Below, one piece after another: positions 12,130-24,908 of a stretch of DNA of 64,000 nucleotides; position 1 is the stretch's first letter; each line of letters begins with the position of its first letter. Below the pieces are notes generated by a model that ran no database searches, had not been told where the DNA came from, and saw only the letters and a list, made by a program, of their open reading frames with translations. This stretch comes from Doryteuthis pealeii (Eukaryota > Mollusca > Cephalopoda > Myopsida > Loliginidae), in assembly GCA_023376005.1 (NCBI GenBank), contig CM042138.1, positions 89,655,290 to 89,719,289 of the forward strand, written 5' to 3'. Position numbers and translations under genes: made by a program.

Positions 12130-12335
12130 TTTGGTTTGCTTGGTTGGTTTGTTTGTTTTATGGCATGACAAGCCTTGTTGGGTTATTCAGTGCTGAAGCT
12201 CTTTCTTTTTGCAAGCAGTTATATGGTTTAAAGTAACTAATAATCATTTTAAACAATTTTAGCTTGATTAATCATTCTTAGTGCAAATAATTTGTGCACA
12301 ATTATATAGTTTTAAGTACTCCTATGCTGTGCAAT
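12130..12335 (+). repeat. RepA head with AT-rich follow-on
   Basis: 'ggtttgtttgttttatggca' is the start word of RepA, followed by 'ggttattcagtgctgaagc'. Then comes 'agttatatggtttaaagtaa' and related words that resemble the 48-bp minisatellite unit of the RepA copy at 47.8-48.2 kb. The RepA body is missing. The mirror copy is at about 15,150-15,330. The 66-codon open frame 12,036-12,236 is a reading of this repeat. Confidence 0.5.
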
Positions 12336-12747
12336 AAAAAGTTCTTGGTGAAGTGCGCTAGAAAAGGTAATTCTACTCGCTGGTTTTAGAATGCTGTTAA
12401 ATGCTTTTGAGACAGCCTAGAAAGTATCTGGTTTAAGAGCAAGGTGATGGGAGCGCTTATTTTAGCATCTCTCCTCAGTAACTGCTCCCTGATAAGTAAT
12501 GGTTGGATTTGGCGCCAACCCTCCTTTGGGGAAGATAATTCTCTATCAGATTTCAATATTTGTGCTCATGCAGAAAAGAGAAGTCAACAACACTGGATAA
12601 GACATGTTCTAAAAAAAAAGATTTTATTCTTTATTTGCTGTCATTTGGAATGTTGGTCTTTTTGTCACCCAGAAATCGAAACTGGTGGCATACCAGAGTT
12701 TATGGTTGAAAAGGACTATATGCAAAATCTTAAAGAAGCGCATGATG

Positions 12748-13020
12748 TAATGGTTAAAGTAATGGGAAATGGACTTGTTGCCACGCGTTCAAATACTGGA
12801 TTATGGAATTGCATTTTCACCTTAGCACTAATATCCTTGAAGGTATGAATAACTTCCCTGCCAACTATGGGTAAATAGTAGGAAGACTTGGCACTTTAAC
12901 CTTGGTTAGGCAACTGGCTACGGAGAAAGGAAAAATCTGAATTTCAAACCTGTTAAACTTAGCTTAACATAAATTGACCTTGGTGTCACATCCTGCTTGT
13001 GGCAGTAGGGGTTAGTAAAT
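12748..13020 (+). repeat. tRNA-derived SINE, family B
   Basis: Box-A-like 'tgatgtaatggttaaagtaa', box-B-like 'gcgttcaaatactgg', then 'tagcactaatatccttgaa', 'actatgggtaaatagtagg' and 'gaccttggtgtcacatcctg'. The mirror copy lies at about 14,410-14,690 on the other strand. The 134-codon frame 12,444-12,848 runs into it and shows no protein domain. Confidence 0.75.
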
Positions 13021-13602
13021 TATATATTATATATAATATATATATATATGCAAAATCTACATGTGAAGTGAGCGGAGATTGTTTAATCACTTGCTAGATT
13101 CTTCTCTCTCTCTCTCGTCTCTCTCTCTCTCTGGGCTTGGATCCTTTCTTTTGTTGGGTCAAATCAGTCACTGGGGCTCAGAATTGACTTTCTGAGAGTT
13201 GTGTAGTTTGCTCTCTGATTTGGTCAAAATTAGTTTTATGATTTCTTATTTTTATTTTTTCCCTTCATTACTGAAGTGGGTGCTATGATGGTTGAATTTT
13301 GATCGCATTCTTTGCCATTAAACAAAGTCATGGTTACATATTTTAATTTGAGTTGTTGAGTTCTGATATATTTTTTACAGATGCTTATAGTACGGAAAGA
13401 AATCAACCCCAGCAATAAATGCACCTTCTACATATTTTATCCAGAATTCAATTTACTTAGCACTTTAATAGAGAGTCAACAATGGCGTAGTGGCTAACAA
13501 TAGTAAATCAGTAACATCATAGTGAGTTTGAAACTTTCAGTCAATGCTTTCCCATCCAGCCATGATTAACTAGCAACTCCTGGTGCCATTTAATCTTCCT
13601 AT

Positions 13603-13820
13603 TTTAATTAAATTAGGGAAAATTTATTTATGAAAGTACAGGAGTGAAGTAAGAGTAAGTTTCAGTTTTGTTCTATGTTTTTCGAATAGTTTCCCCTTGT
13701 TTCAGTCTTTATCTGGCATCTTATTTAGTTTCATTAGCTTTTCTATTTAAAACATATACTTTATTACATTAAAAACTTAAAATATTTTGCACCATATGGA
13801 GGAAGCATAGTATTTGCTAT
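13603..13820 (+). mobile_element. Helitron-type 3' end fragment (palindrome loop)
   Basis: Matches the 3' half of the elements at 42.12-42.73 and 59.28-60.15 kb: 'gagtaagtttcagtt', 'cttatttagtttcattagct', 'tattacattaaaaacttaaa', then a degenerate terminal hairpin region and 'ttgctat' where the better copies read 'ttgctag'. It lies almost exactly in the unpaired loop of the 5.7-kb inverted repeat, so it occurs once while its flanks occur twice. Confidence 0.6.
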
Positions 13821-16601
13821 TAAGTATAATGGCACCAGGATTGTAGGTAATCATGGCTGGATGGAAAGCTTGCGATAGTCAACTCACTTATTGATGTTAC
13901 TGTTTACTATGTTAGCCACTACGCCATGTTGACTCTCCTATAAAGTGCTTAAGTAATTCGAACTCTGGATATATAATATGGTAGAATGGCATTTCATGCT
14001 GGGGTTGATTTCTTTCCTTTTATAAGTACATCTGTAAAATATATAGAACTCAACAAGCTCAATATTAAAGTATGTAACATGAATTTAGTTTATATGGGCA
14101 AAGATTGGATCCAAATTCAGCCATTGCATATGCACCCACTTCAGTAATGAAGTGGGAAAATAGATAAAAATAAGAATCATAAAGACTAATTTCTGTACCA
14201 ATCAGGAGGAGGCAATACACCAACTCTTCAGAAAGTCAATCTGGCCCCACGTGCCTGATTTGACCCAACAAACAAGAAAGGATCCAAGCAGAGAGAGAGA
14301 GAGGGAGAGAGAGAGAAGACATCTAGCAAGTGATTAAGACAATTCCGCTCACTTCACATGTAGATTTTGCATATATTATATATATATATAGTATATATAA
14401 TAAATATTTACTAACCTCTGCACAAGCAGGATTTGACACAAGGTCAATTTATTAAGCTAAGTTTAACAAGGTTTGAATTCAGATTTTTCCTTCTCCTAGA
14501 CCAGTTGCCTAACGAAGGTTAATAGTGCCAATGTCTTCCCTACTCATTTACCCATCCAGTGGAGGGAGAGTATGATTCATGAACCTTTCCAAGGATATTA
14601 GTGCTAAGTGAAAATGCAATTTCCATATCCAGTAATTTTGAATCGCGTGGCATACAAGTCATTTCCCATTTACTTTAACATTACATCATGCGCTTCTTTT
14701 TAGATTGTTGCTATATTAGTCCCTTTGTCAACCATAACTGCTGGTAGCACCATTTCTTTCTGTGGTGACCAAAAAAGAAGCACATCCGCACATTGACGCA
14801 GAAATAAGAATAAAATCTTTTTTTTTAGAACCATGTCTATTTTCCATTGTTGTATGACTTCTCTTTTCCTGATGAAGCACAAAATATTGGAAATCTGATC
14901 GAGAAATTATCTTCCCCCAAAAGCAGGAGGTTGCGCCAAATCCACCCCATTTACCTTATCAGAGGAAGCAGTTACTGAGGATGAAGATGCTAAAAATAAG
15001 CGCTCCCACACTTGCTCTTACCACATACTTTTCTAGGTCTGTCTCAAAAGCATTTAACAGCATTACTATATAACCAGCGATGAATTACCTTTTCTGAAGC
15101 GCACTTACACCAAGACTTTTTTATTGCACAGATAGGAGTACTTAAATACTACTATAATTGTGCACAAATTATTTGCACAAGAATTGATTATTCAAGCTAA
15201 AAATTGTTTTAACAATGAATTATTAGTTACTTTAAATCATTATAACCTGCTTGCAAAAAGGAAAAAGAGATTCAGCACTGATAACCCAAGCAAAGGCTTG
15301 TCATGGCATAGAACCAAATCAAACCAACCAAGCAAAACCAATATATCTTTGCATTTCAAATTCTTTTTTTCATGAAAAGAATGTTAACAATATTTTTAGA
15401 AAAACTAGTGACATAACCATAAAAAACCTCCAGCAAAAAAAGATGCAGAGCCACAATTATCCACCCGTTAAAAAAGATGCCACACAAGACACACACATCT
15501 AATTAAATGGTTATTGGAAAAGTAAGGTACAAACATTTATTAATCCAACGGTTTAAAATATAAAAAATAAAGCATTGTATAATACACAGGTGTGTCAATA
15601 AAAAATATGAGATTTTTGTAAGCTTTTTGAACACACCTTGTATTTTGAAAAAAAAAATAACAATTCCATTCATTAATTCTTTTCAGAATCAAGTATGTCA
15701 AAAAAGTACTATAGTTTAAAGCTGGTATTTACCCTAGATAGAAATGCAAGGAATGAATGGAACATTCTTTTTTTTTTTTCAGAATACACAGGTATGATCA
15801 AAGAATTCAAAAATCTCGATACCTTTTTTTGATACACCTTGTATGTTACTTTCAAAACTTATCACGTTAGTGCAAAATGCTTATTCATACCTGCACTTTG
15901 AGAATATTGGTGTCAAATAACGCTGAGATCTCCCCGCCCCTGTAACTCTATATGCAATCAGGCATCATCTGTGCATAACGCTTCCCACATTTAAATAATC
16001 AGTTTGTGAATCACCAGATTGACACAATGAAAGATCAAAGAGACCCATTATGCAGTGATAGAATAAAACAATCCCAACTATATTAGGTAAGTCAAAATTT
16101 TATGTTTTTTAACATTCCCATGATTAGATTCAGCAAACGCTCAGGAAACAAAAAATAAATGAACTTAATGAAATATTATTCTTGCCATTTGTTGAACAAA
16201 ATTCGCAAATATGTAGATAAACAAAATGACTATTTTTTTATGGAGATAGTTATTCTTTGTGGTGACATTGTATGTGCGTCTGTCTGTTACAATAAGTATT
16301 GCGAATGCCCCCTGTTACTATATGCTAACAGTTTTCAAGTTTTAATTTCTGGTTGATTTATGCCTTTGTTGAGGACATTGCCATACGTTAGTATACCAAT
16401 GAACAGAAATTCATTGGGCGCACCCTGGATGTCTCTCCACTGTAAAAAGATGTTCCCCTGAGTAGACTGCCTCAGTATTTATTCTTCTCAGTGACCAAAC
16501 CATTTCAGCCAACAGGGGTGACAGAAATCCCACCACTCATGATCAGGAGGTTGCATGTTCATTCTCCGCAACAGTTGACAATGAAGAAACCTGTTGGTTT
16601 C

Positions 16602-16701
16602 NNNNNNNNNNNNNNNNNNNNNNNNNNNNNNNNNNNNNNNNNNNNNNNNNNNNNNNNNNNNNNNNNNNNNNNNNNNNNNNNNNNNNNNNNNNNNNNNNNN
16701 N
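16602..16701. other. Scaffold gap (100 N)
   Basis: Exactly 100 N, the conventional length for a gap of unknown size. It separates two contigs, each of which is an inverted repeat right up to the gap. Open frames reported across the Ns are meaningless. Confidence 0.99.
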
Positions 16702-16882
16702 GAGAGAGATTGTCATGGATATCCGTGCTGGAAAGCGCAAACATGATGATTGATGATGATAATAATTCTAATAGATTAAACTTTTTAAAATAAAAACTGA
16801 GGGTTAGGTCACACTAAATTAAGGAAGAAAAAAAAACTATAACTAACATAACTAGTACAACTTTAGAGGAAACTATATAATA

Positions 16883-16915
<33 letters not shown>

Positions 16916-17154
16916 CCACTGACAGATGGACTCACTACTTCTAATACCACTTCTTTCTCTACATGGATTATAGTGGCCTGTCAAACACTTTTAAATTTTT
17001 TTAAATTGTTTCAAACTCTCTAAAACAATCTTCCTTCAACAATAAAATTTTCCCCATGATGACCTAAGGTCAAAACTTAGTTGAGGAAAAACATAAAAGA
17101 AATATTTCCTTGTTTGTCTTATCACTTTTTGTTCATCTTATATTGTGAAAAATC

Positions 17155-17580
17155 AGTTGGGTTTTGCTCCTGGTCAAAGTAGTTCTGTGATTAGCCACAC
17201 TTGATGAGACGTGAAGCGTTTTCAAACACGTGTCTGTGGAAGACTTATTATATGCTTCTAAACCCAGTAAAGCTCTCTAGGAGCAATTTAATTGACTTTC
17301 ACCACCAGGCATAATAAAGCAGTATCATCTGTTATTTACAGATTTGAATCTCTCTGTTGATCCATAAAATTATATACACCAATGATGTATTTATCAGTTA
17401 AAACACCGCTCCTACATGACAGCTGTCTGATAGCCAAGAGGTAAGGAACTGGGCAGATAAAAGTCAGTCAAGTTTTGCTCCTGGTCAGAAATAGTTGCTG
17501 TGTCTACCACACTGATGAGACATTGAAACCGGTCGAAACATGGTTGTCTTTGGATGACTCTAGTATATAACCAGGCGTAG
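17155..17580. repeat. Tandem duplication, about 300-bp unit
   Basis: The block 'gttttgctcctggtcaaagt', 'ccacacttgatgagac', 'gtgtctgtgg' at 17,158-17,245 is repeated at 17,472-17,560 ('gttttgctcctggtcagaaa', 'ccacactgatgagac'). The mirror pair is at 29,030-29,110 and 29,340-29,425. An unclassified duplicated repeat; no coding potential is seen. Confidence 0.7.
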
Positions 17581-18780
17581 ATTCATATATTATTCTTTTT
17601 TGATTCAAGTACCCAACCTTTAAGAATCTTCATCCATTCATTCTCTTTCTCTATTAAATTTAACATTCCTTCAAATTTATTTTCCAAAAAAATAATGGCT
17701 ACTTTGTATACCCTCATTTTTTTTTAATTTAACCTCAACCAGATTTTCAAAAAGGTACCTATTTAAAAACTAAGTGGACCAAATGCAATAATATATGCTG
17801 TGCAATTTCTTCTTTTTTTTAATCTAAATTCTTTTTTTTTTTTTTTAAATTAAAAAAAATCTCGCAATATCAAATTTACAAGAAGTGAAATTCTCAGTTT
17901 GCTGAAAAAGGAGATATAAAGCCCATTTCCCATAATCCAACATTTCTCTACTGAAATTACATCAAACAGTTAATTTGTTGAATTATTTTCAACTATTTCC
18001 AAAAAATCTTCTTAAACAATCCGAGGAACCAAGCATTGAATCACTGACAATGCCTCCAAAATGTAGTAATGTGCGTATATATTTAAAAGATTAAGTTTTT
18101 AGTTAATATTCCTTCAAATCTCCTAGTGTATACAAGTACGAGCAAGTCTCTGCCTGGCCGTTATGTATTCTCTGGGACAATAATAAAAATTTAGAACTAC
18201 TTGTAAAATACAGAGTGTATCTGGAAAGGGAGGGCAGCCTAATAACATATCAGGTCTACCTGGAAATAGATATAAAGTTGTAAACCCCAAAATCTGTAAG
18301 GATACTGATGTAACATCACTAATACAGTGATGCTTGCTGAGATAGGCTGTTGTCTCTCCTTCCTTCTGGCTCTCTTTCAGTGGGAGGCTTTCTTTTCCTT
18401 CTCTTTTTCACCCTTTTCATCCCTATTAAATCATCATCTCTTTAGTGCATTTCGACGATGTTAACAAGACTGTGTAGGATTTTAAACTGGTCGGCCTTTC
18501 TTGCTGATTTCTGTTGGACTAATATAGATAAATATCACAATACTGAATCGTCTCCCAGTATTTTTATTCTGTGTTTCAAATTTCTTGTGAACCAATAGTG
18601 GATTGCAATGTCTAAATTGATGGATGATTTCCTGAAATATATTCTAAAATTTTGTGAATGACAGTAAAATAAAATGTTTTGTTTAAAACACAACAAACAC
18701 AAAATTCCTTCTAAACACAATTATTAGTTTGGTGTTTGGGAAATGATTAAACTGGATTTCTGATGGGAAGCCGTTAATAA

Positions 18781-19197
18781 TGTAGCAATTGTCTGCCATT
18801 ACTGGAATGGCCTGGCGTCCAAATGGCTATCTTCTCTATCATGAGTGTTTCACCACTAGTGACACTACTAAGCTGAGTATCTAAAAACAGCAGCCCGGGA
18901 ATGTCTCCCTTCTTTCTCTTGTCTAGCATCCACAAAGATGGCTAGGACACCTGGTGTCTTCTGTCATTAAGTGGGAGGGGGCTTTGCCCCTAACTATCAG
19001 TAGACTCTTATTCCTTTATAAACCCTTTCTCACTTCTAAAGGACCATTCATCCTATCTGTTTTGTATCTTTTTATATATGTCATTCTCCACATACTCAAC
19101 AAATAAAGTCTGTATTTGTTGTTATATGAACTCTTTGTTCGGATTCATTATGTAAAATATTCACCTAGTTACTGGGAAGTTACTCTGGCCTTTAACA
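18781..19197 (+). mobile_element. Solo-LTR-like element (mirror at 27,396-27,811)
   Basis: A 417-bp block beginning TGTAG and ending TAACA. It has a TATA-like 'ctttataaaccctttctcac', a polyadenylation-like 'caacaaataaagtctg' about 100 bp from the end, and the conserved 'gggggctttgcccctaacta'. The element at 43,836-44,282 shares this layout ('ggggcaaagcccctta' inverted; TGTTA...TAACA ends), so this is a family. No gag, pol or primer-binding site is evident next to it. A clear target-site duplication was not found. The other arm of the inverted repeat holds the same element. Confidence 0.6.
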
Positions 19198-19394
19198 TGT
19201 TATGAGAACCAACACATTTTCAAGTGTCTCTATAAAACATCAAATACATTTTTAAAACCATTTCTAGTAGACAACACCATGTATTTGTTGATTGGGCCCT
19301 ATATAAATAATGCAGTGCATAGTTGTTGATATAAAAAAAAAATCCACATTTGAATTGATTTTATGTTTTCTTAAAAACATCCAAGAAATGCCAA

Positions 19395-19770
19395 AGTTTG
19401 TTTTGTTTTACGGCATATCAACCTCAGTGGGTCATTTAATGCCGATAAGTTTTTGAAATAAATCAATTCTTAAATGGATAATACAATTTTTTTATAAATA
19501 CATTTTTCTATTTACCCCATAGATGGAACCCTACACGTGACTACCACTCCGTCAGAGTGGACCAGGGAGCAGATGGTGATGAAGAATGGATGTCCACATT
19601 CCCCAAACCTCCAAAACTGGAAACCTCACCATCAGATAGAGTTTAATGTCATTCCCAGGACATTGTAGAACCCTCAGTCACCGCCTTTCTTAGCACCCAT
19701 ATGATTGAAAGAGGTTGGGCTTGGCCAAAGGGGCAAGAGGGTGGGAAAATCATATAGGCTGAAATGCAAA
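19395..19770 (+). repeat. RepA, copy without minisatellite (mirror at 26,855-27,190)
   Basis: Head 'gttttacggcatatcaacct' and 'cagtgggtcatttaatgcc', a short AT-rich link, then the body 'agatggaaccctacacgtg', 'ccactccgtcagagtggacc', 'cattccccaaacctccaaaa', 'ctcaccatcagatagagttt' and 'ggttgggcttggccaaag'. This is the compact version in which head and body are separated by only about 70 bp. Other copies hold a tandem array at that point. The family is not recognised. Confidence 0.75.
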
Positions 19771-20990
19771 GTTTATTTCATTGCTCAGAAAAGTATAATG
19801 GTTTTGTTTTTTTACCTTTTTTCAGAGACAAAAACATTTTGGGAAGATTTTTTTCATGAGAAGTGAAAATTGAAGAATCCTTTAGAAATTCCTATTTCTT
19901 ATTATCATACATTTTTTTTTTTTTTTATATCTGGCATCTGCATGAGTGCTGAACAGGCAAATTTTTGAATGGCAATCTTTCTGGTGCAGTTGACTGCAAA
20001 ACAAGCAGTGATGCTTGCTGAAGTTGCTGTTGTCTCTCCTTCCTTCTGCTCTCTTTCAGTGGAGGCTTCTTTCTCCTCTTTTCATTTCCCTAAATTACTC
20101 TAACTCAGTTTCAATACTTTTTAAAAACATCCTTTGCATATATCATTTTTGGTAGCATGCTGGTGCTTCCTTGGTCTATTTCTCTAATAAAATCTTTTGC
20201 TTTAATGTGTGCTATTTTTGCTGGATACGTTCATATGAGGCTGTTTCTAAAAATATCAAAACTAAACTGATATACCAAGACTAACTAAATTAATTAATGG
20301 AAACATTCATTTCATTTAGTCTCGTTGATATTCAACCCACCTACTCCTGTGAGGTTTTTCATTGTTTTAAGCACCTTCTGAAGCTGCACCAATTGTTACT
20401 TTTAGTGGCTCAAATCTTAACCTTGAGATAATTTTCAAGTTTTAGAGAACAGGGAAGGACAAATAGTTTGGCTGCCTTAGTAGGAACATGCACACTTGAA
20501 CAATATTTCATTTAAAAATAATGACATTTGTTTTTTGTAAATATTAACCAATAATATACATGGTAATCATTAATTTTATTAGCCATTTTTATAAGTATAA
20601 TATAATAAAACTATTTCAACAATTTTTTTCTTTCCCAGATAAAAACAATTTTACTTGTACACTCTGTTAATTTTTGGTTTGATTCTTTTAAAATTCATTC
20701 TGATAATGCCAGTTTACATTATTCATTTCTTTATTTTTTTGTCTCCATTCATCCCCAAATTTCTTTTTTTTTTTTTTCGTCACAAACAAAGGCCCAGTTA
20801 TTCTTCTCTCCATATTAAAATTTGGCTTTTCTCTCCGTGGTTTTTTTTTTTGCTATTTTTTTCCTTTCTCTTTTTCTTTCTTTCCCCACTTTAAATTTTT
20901 TTTTTAAATTTTTTTTTGTTTTTGTTTATAAAAGAAACAATTGTTCATCCAACCCCTTAAATTAAAATAAAATTCTGAACAGTTGACAGT

Positions 20991-21224
20991 TTAGTTTTCT
21001 GGGTTACATCCAAAAAGAAGTGTATCTAGGAAGTGGACGATCATGAAAATCAGATATTCAGATGGAATCAGAGAATGTGAAAGGTTTATTGGCTTTACAA
21101 ATTCACCGGAGAACAACGTTCTTTTTATTAAGTCTGAGATTTCGGAGTTCAATCTGGACAATTCCACGTTTTGCTTCAGCTCGGAATTTTGGCTAAATCT
21201 TTTCGAGAAACCATGCCTGCCGAC
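20991..21224 (-). CDS. Candidate terminal exon, intact copy (unrecognised protein)
   Basis: On the reverse strand a pyrimidine-rich tract ending 'ctttttcag' is followed by 77 codons without a stop and then TAA. The peptide starts VGRHGFSKRFSQNSELKQNV, has a polar, coiled-coil-like stretch (ELSRLNSEISDLIKRTL) and ends in a hydrophobic run (YLIFMIVHFLDTLLFG) before CNPEN. The same DNA at 25,384-25,615 on the plus strand has indels that break the frame. Because this arm is probably an assembly mirror, the true locus is most likely the plus-strand copy. A possible AATAAA signal lies about 260 bp after the stop. I do not recognise the protein. An internal donor (CCG|GTGAAT) is possible. Confidence 0.45.
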   Translation of the reverse strand, partial: VGRHGFSKRFSQNSELKQNVELSRLNSEISDLIKRTLFSGEFVKPINLSHSLIPSEYLIFMIVHFLDTLLFGCNPEN

Positions 21225-21674
21225 CTGAAAAAGAAGAGGAACAAAAAATAATTAAAATTATCATTTCACACATAAAACTTACTTGATATACTCACGGATA
21301 GGTCGCACTGAACTTTTAACCAAAAAATTCTACCAAAATCACTATGAGATCTATCCATTGACATAAATGAAAATGATTTTTTATAATTGGTTGACCATTA
21401 CGCTTTTTTACCAGACTCATTTACGATATAGTACTAAGAAACACAACTCCTTATTTCTATGTTTGCATTATGCATCAGCTTATGCAAAGTGTTCTAGATT
21501 TAACTATTTTAAGCAAGTCTTGAATTAAAAGGTGTATATTTGATAAGTTGTTAGATACTCTAATTATAATGCCAACCATCTGCAGGTTAACTGCAACTTA
21601 AGGGTGAACCTAACAAAATAGTACTTTAATTAAGTAAGAACATGGTACTTGAATACTATCAATATATTTAACTT

Positions 21675-21975
21675 CATCTATTCATATCGTGCATTAGCAC
21701 AGAATCCATGACAATCTCTGCCAACCTTCTCTTCACTTATTGTCCCTGAACTCTGCAACAGCATCCACACAAGAGATTGATCAATGTAGGTCTTGCTGAT
21801 CACACATGGCATGTCCCATGTAGCTTGTTTCCATAGGAGAACATTCTCAGCCTCCTTTTCTCCATCCATACCTATTCTTACTCATATAGTTGGAGATAGA
21901 GGGCAAGTGGCCATACGCTGCTTCCTACGGGTGTTGTTTTGTACCAACCTAATCACTACAAGTCCTCTTATGATT
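21675..21975 (-). mobile_element. LINE 3' end (mirror of 24,600-24,908)
   Basis: The reverse strand encodes the C-terminal end of a non-LTR retrotransposon polyprotein, recognisable from 'gacaatctctgccaacc' at its 3' side and the order of motifs shared with the copy at 24.6-24.9 kb. Coding frames are broken. It is counted once if the inverted repeat is an artefact. Confidence 0.65.
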
Positions 21976-24599
21976 TAGATGATAGATTCATCAAAGCAGA
22001 TGATGAAGTCAATTTTGTCCAAATCAGCTGATTAATTGTATCAATAAATTATCAAAATCAACTCATTTAAATTAATCCAAATTTAAAGAAGCAACTGATA
22101 GGCTGACATTCTATATTGTGAGTTATTTAACCTAATGATAAACTTAGCAAAGCGAAAACATTTTGCTTTAAGAGGAGCAAACTGAGAAGTACATGAGGAC
22201 TCAAACATTTAAATACCTCAAATTAATTTGTTTATTGTTTTAACACCAATTTCCTCAAGTTTCTATTACTTGATATGTAATGGTACTCTTTAAAACATGG
22301 AAATTAGGCATTCATAGACATTTCCCATATTTTTAAGACATGATGATTATATTATTTTGATAGGATCCAATCACTTGACAGTTCCCCACCACATTTTTCC
22401 ACCTCTCTCATCTTATGTTACGTTACACATCGTTCATCTTAGTGTGAGCTCATTTCCTCTGCACAAACGTCCCTTCAAACTCCTAATACCCACTAATACA
22501 ACAAGCCTGCTCTCTTCAACAAAGTTATTTTTGGCTGTGATAGTTTCTAGCATCGGTCGCAGAGAGAGATAGAAAGAAGGCCCAATGAACAGTCGCTTAG
22601 ATTAAACACTAAGGCTGTCATTCACCTGTCACTGGCAATTTAGGAAGAGATGACAGCAAAGAGATTCCACTCTATTTTGATTGATAGGCTGATTTTAGGC
22701 CGCATCATATTCTCCTCTTTTCTCAGCTAGTTCTTCAAACTCACTATTCACCCATTTTTTATAATTACAAAATAATCAGCTGATTATTGTCTTTGTACTG
22801 TAATCAGCATTTAATTTGCTTGCGTCATAATTTCTATTGTATATTTGTCAAATTGCTAACAAGGATTCTTTAGTTCAAAACAATCCAAAATTCCTCTGCT
22901 AGTGTTTTATAATTCTCCGAAAATATCTAACTTCAGCAAATCTCTGATGGAATTCAACAAACATTTCTAAACAAAATGCAATTCCAAATCACATTTTCTT
23001 TTATTTCAAAATATTTTTCAAAACATTTTTCTTTCCTTTTTCAATCCCAACTTATTTTTTACTAAAACTTATTCTTTTGAACCTTAATTATCCATGTCCG
23101 CTTTGATAATGAATGAAATAAATGAAAATATGACTACTGGTTTTCTTGAATAATTTTAATTATTTTAACTCAAACCAAAACAGAAAATTATTTGCCATAA
23201 CTTATAAGGAATTCTGTGTGTGCATCTGTATGGCAAACTGTTCGGTAGAAGGGAGATGGGTAAATTGTATATATACAGATGCACACACAGAACTCCTTAT
23301 TAAGTATTGCAATAATTTTCCTGTTTGCGTTTTGAGTTAAAAAATATTATTCAAGAACAAACCAAAGTAGTCAACTATTTTCATTTATTTCATCATTATC
23401 AAGCGACATGGATAATTAAGGTTCAAAAAAGAATAAGAGTTTTAAGTAAAAATAAGTTGGGATTGAAAAAGGAAAGAAATGGTTTTTTGAAAAAATATTT
23501 TTAAATAAAAAAATGTATTTGGAATGCATTGTATAATTTGTTGAAATTCCATTCAGAGATTTGCTAGAGTTAGATATTTTCGGGAGAATTATAAACACTA
23601 GCAGAGGAATTTTGGATTGTTTGACTAAAAATTCTCTGTTAGCAATTTGACAATATACAATAGAATTATGACGCAAGAAATTAAAACTGCTGATTATCAG
23701 TACAAAAGACAATAATCAGCTGATTATTTTGTTAATTATAAAAATGGGGTGAATAGTTGAGTTGAGAGAACTAGCTGAGAACAAGAGAGAATGAACTCCA
23801 ACCACATGATGCGGCCTAAAATCAGCCTATCAATCAAAAATTAGAGTGGAATCTCTTTCTGTTCATCCTCTCCTAAGCTGCCAGTGACAGGTGAATGACA
23901 AAGCTTAGTGTGTATCTAATCTAAGCGACTGTCATTGGGACCTTCTTTCTATCTCTCTCTGCGTCACCGACTGCTAGAAACTATCACAGCCAAAAAATAA
24001 ACATTTGTTGAAAGAAAGGGCAGGCTTGTTGTTAATTCGTCAAAGGGGTTACCATGTAAGGAGTTGAAGGGACGTTTTGTGCAGAAGGAAATGAGCTCAC
24101 ACTTAAGATGAACGATGTGTAACTTAACATAAGATGGGGGCTGGAAAAATGTGGTGGGGACTGTCAGTGATCTGGATCCTATACAAATAAATATAATCAT
24201 CCATGTCTTAAAAATATGGGAATGTCTATTAGAATGCCTATTTCCATAGTTAAAGAGTACCATTACATATCAAAGTAATAGAACATTGGGAAATTGTGTT
24301 AAAACATTAAACAAATTAATTTGAGGTCATTTAATGCTTTGAGTCCTCATGTACTTCTCAGTTTGCTCCTCTTAAAGCAAAATGTTTTCCTTTGCTAGTT
24401 TATCATTAGGTTAAATAACTCACACATAAATAGAATGTCAGCCTATTAGTTGCTTCTTTAAATGGATTAATTTAATGAGTTGATTTTGTATTATTGATAC
24501 AATTAATCAGCTGATTTGACAAAATGAGCTTCATCATCTGCTTGATGAATCTAATCATTCTAAAAATCATTAAGCAAGAAGAAACTTGTAGTGATTTAG

Positions 24600-24908
24600 G
24601 TTGTAAAAACAACACCCGGTAAGGAAGCAGCTGTATGGCCACTTGCCCTCTATCTCACAAACTATATGAGTAAGATGAACAAGACATGCTGGACACTGCT
24701 GGAGAAGCAGGGACAAACTCATAGGACATGTTCTCCTATGGAAACCAGCACATGGGACATGCCAATGTGGACTGTCCAGCAAGAACCTACATTGATCATC
24801 TCTGTGTGGATGCTGTGCAGAGTACCTCCCAGGGACAATAAGTGACAGAGAAGGTTGGCAAGAGATTGTCATGGATATCTGTGCTAATTGCACGATATGA
24901 TGATGAAG
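24600..24908 (+). mobile_element. LINE 3' end, 5'-truncated
   Basis: In three shifting frames it encodes the tail of the same reverse transcriptase family as 29.8 and 61.5 kb: '..KQLYGHLPS..', '..RRTCPMS..' on the other strand, '..ARTYIDHLC..', then 'gggacaataagtgacagag', 'agattgtcatggatatctgt' and a (GAT)-type tail 'gatatgatgatgaag'. Only the last roughly 100 codons are present, as is typical of 5'-truncated LINE insertions. The 127-codon minus-strand frame over it is antisense and not a gene. Confidence 0.75.

Larger units (their letters stand above)
10923..16601. repeat. 5.7-kb inverted repeat ending at the scaffold gap
   Basis: The left arm 10,923-13,592 reappears reverse-complemented at 13,827-16,601, around a 234-nt non-palindromic loop. 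Matching landmarks include 'ctgttgcggagaatgaacat' at 10,948 against the complement at 16,560, the SINE at 12.75 kb against 14.4-14.7 kb, and 'ggcgtagtggctaaca' at 13,483 against 13,913. Single-base and homopolymer indels dominate the differences; 12.5-12.75 kb is more diverged. The right arm runs exactly to the last base before the N gap. I infer a fold-back artefact at the contig tip, but a real inverted duplication cannot be excluded from sequence alone. Confidence 0.92.

Noticed and set aside
12444..12848. 134-codon open frame
   Set aside because: Its end is the family-B SINE, and the mirror copy at 14.4-15.0 kb does not preserve the frame; no domain seen.
16702..16710. 'gagagagat' beside the gap as an adapter remnant
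   Set aside because: The same sequence is part of the genuine LINE 3' end at 29,870 (inverted) and 61,875.
20655..20894. 79-codon Phe/Leu/Ser-rich frame, and its partner at 25,643-26,008
   Set aside because: Poly-T/poly-A and pyrimidine-rich DNA downstream of the candidate exon; low complexity and not conserved between arms.
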